In this document: one piece after another, positions 63,555 through 64,000 of the stretch | Position numbering within the stretch: the stretch's first letter is position 1 | Layout: every line of letters starts with the position of its first letter | Origin: Rhodohalobacter sulfatireducens | GTDB lineage: Bacteria > Bacteroidota > Rhodothermia > Balneolales > Balneolaceae | Assembly (NCBI RefSeq): GCF_022012475.1 | Contig: NZ_JAKLWS010000005.1 | Coordinates: 62,001-126,000 of the forward strand | Direction of reading: 5' to 3' | Length of the DNA stretch: 64,000 bases | Translations under genes and position numbers: made by a program | The notes under the pieces: model-generated | What the model was told of the DNA's origin: nothing | Databases searched by the model: none | What the model saw: only the letters and a program-made list of their open reading frames with translations

Positions 63555-64000
63555 TCACTGATTATCTTCATCTAGCTGTTCGAGAAGTATTTCGACAGCT
63601 TTTTTGAGTTGAAGATCTTCGCCGGTTCTATAGTCGGGAGTATTATGGACTTCATAATCAGGCACGGCACCGCCGAAGTCCATATTCTTGTCTGTGTTTT
63701 TCACATACCAGCCACGGAATGGCAATCGAATTAATGACCCGTCAATCAATCTTGCTCCGCCTGTTGATATCACCGCTCCAAACGTCTCTACTCCTACAAG
63801 TGATCCAATCCCAAGGTTTTTGTAAGCATGAGAAAAAATCTCTGCATTTGAATAACTGCTTTCATTTGCCAGTGCTATGGATGGTTTGGTCCATGCAGAC
63901 AAAGGCAGACGTTCTGAATAAGGGTAATAATCTCTGAACTCTTGTTTATTTTTACTTAAATCTCCACTTGCGCCTCTTGGAATCGTATATGCATGCTGCT
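63555..64000 (-). CDS. Tricorn-like S41 peptidase, C-terminal part (partial)
   Basis: The frame is open from the window edge to TGA at 63555-63557 and encodes at least 148 residues. The LANESSYSNAEIFSHA stretch holds the probable nucleophilic Ser, and VGVETFGAVISTGGARLIDGS and DFGGAVPDYEV fit the C-terminal domain of tricorn-type proteases. The 5' part is outside the window, so domain order and signal peptide cannot be seen. These enzymes degrade oligopeptides. Confidence 0.8.
   Translation of the reverse strand, partial: QHAYTIPRGASGDLSKNKQEFRDYYPYSERLPLSAWTKPSIALANESSYSNAEIFSHAYKNLGIGSLVGVETFGAVISTGGARLIDGSLIRLPFRGWYVKNTDKNMDFGGAVPDYEVHNTPDYRTGEDLQLKKAVEILLEQLDEDNQ

Noticed and set aside
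1-64000. tRNA or rRNA genes
   Set aside because: I looked for cloverleaf-like stretches and CCA-ended acceptor patterns in the gaps and saw none; a covariance search would be needed to exclude them fully.

Overview
The window looks like chromosomal DNA of a marine or halophilic member of the Balneolota/Rhodothermota/Bacteroidota assemblage. This assignment is an inference. It rests on moderate-to-low GC, a xanthorhodopsin-like opsin next to a Blh carotene dioxygenase, GWxTD, DUF5683-like and DUF6588-like proteins, secreted tandem amidohydrolases, a TonB-dependent B12 receptor, and few strong Shine-Dalgarno sites. There is no rRNA, tRNA, CRISPR array, prophage or complete insertion sequence. 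Most of the window is densely packed core genome.

Layout. Bases 1-2635 (+) hold the end of a XerC/D-type recombinase, hpf, hprK and an M23 peptidase. Bases 2701-15300 (-) hold an orphan response regulator, an esterase-like hydrolase, truA, and the translation/RNA-decay cluster rimP-nusA-infB-rbfA-truB-ribF-rpsO-pnp, which has a terminator-like hairpin in its leader. Bases 15482-25512 hold a DUF192 lipoprotein, coaE, prfB with an intact programmed +1 frameshift, a heterodimeric ABC exporter pair flanking an unusual RNase Z, a flavin oxidoreductase and an AtuA-like protein. Bases 25513-43623 are the most accessory stretch: a composite REP/BIME-like repeat, a DUF819 carrier, three secreted amidohydrolases, an acyl-CoA carboxylase beta subunit, GWxTD, pdxA-methyltransferase-ftsE, a VapBC pair, and a B12-riboswitch btuB followed by a Dph6-like ATP pyrophosphatase.

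Bases 43624-56228 hold a UvrD/PcrA helicase, an outer-membrane protein, lon, the opsin-blh light-harvesting pair, rsgA, a DUF6588-like protein, a STAS protein, a pentapeptide protein and a frameshifted DUF3303 gene. Bases 56251-64000 hold polA, nfo, a GH5 glycosidase, a winged-helix protein, a YfcC transporter and the C-terminal part of a tricorn-like S41 peptidase.

The most striking unexplained structure is a family of six intergenic elements between 27081 and 43530. Each is 96-98 bp long, has inverted 15-20 bp ends of the form AGACATGGTATTTTTCTT and has an interior unrelated to the others. All six lie 0-15 bp beyond a stop codon, and in several copies both arms carry matched changes that preserve pairing. 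I recognise no named family for them. Other points worth a second look are the hairpin between opsin and blh, the loss of metal ligands in two of three amidohydrolases, the Dph6-like gene behind a B12 riboswitch, and a His-to-Asp change in the RNase Z metal motif.
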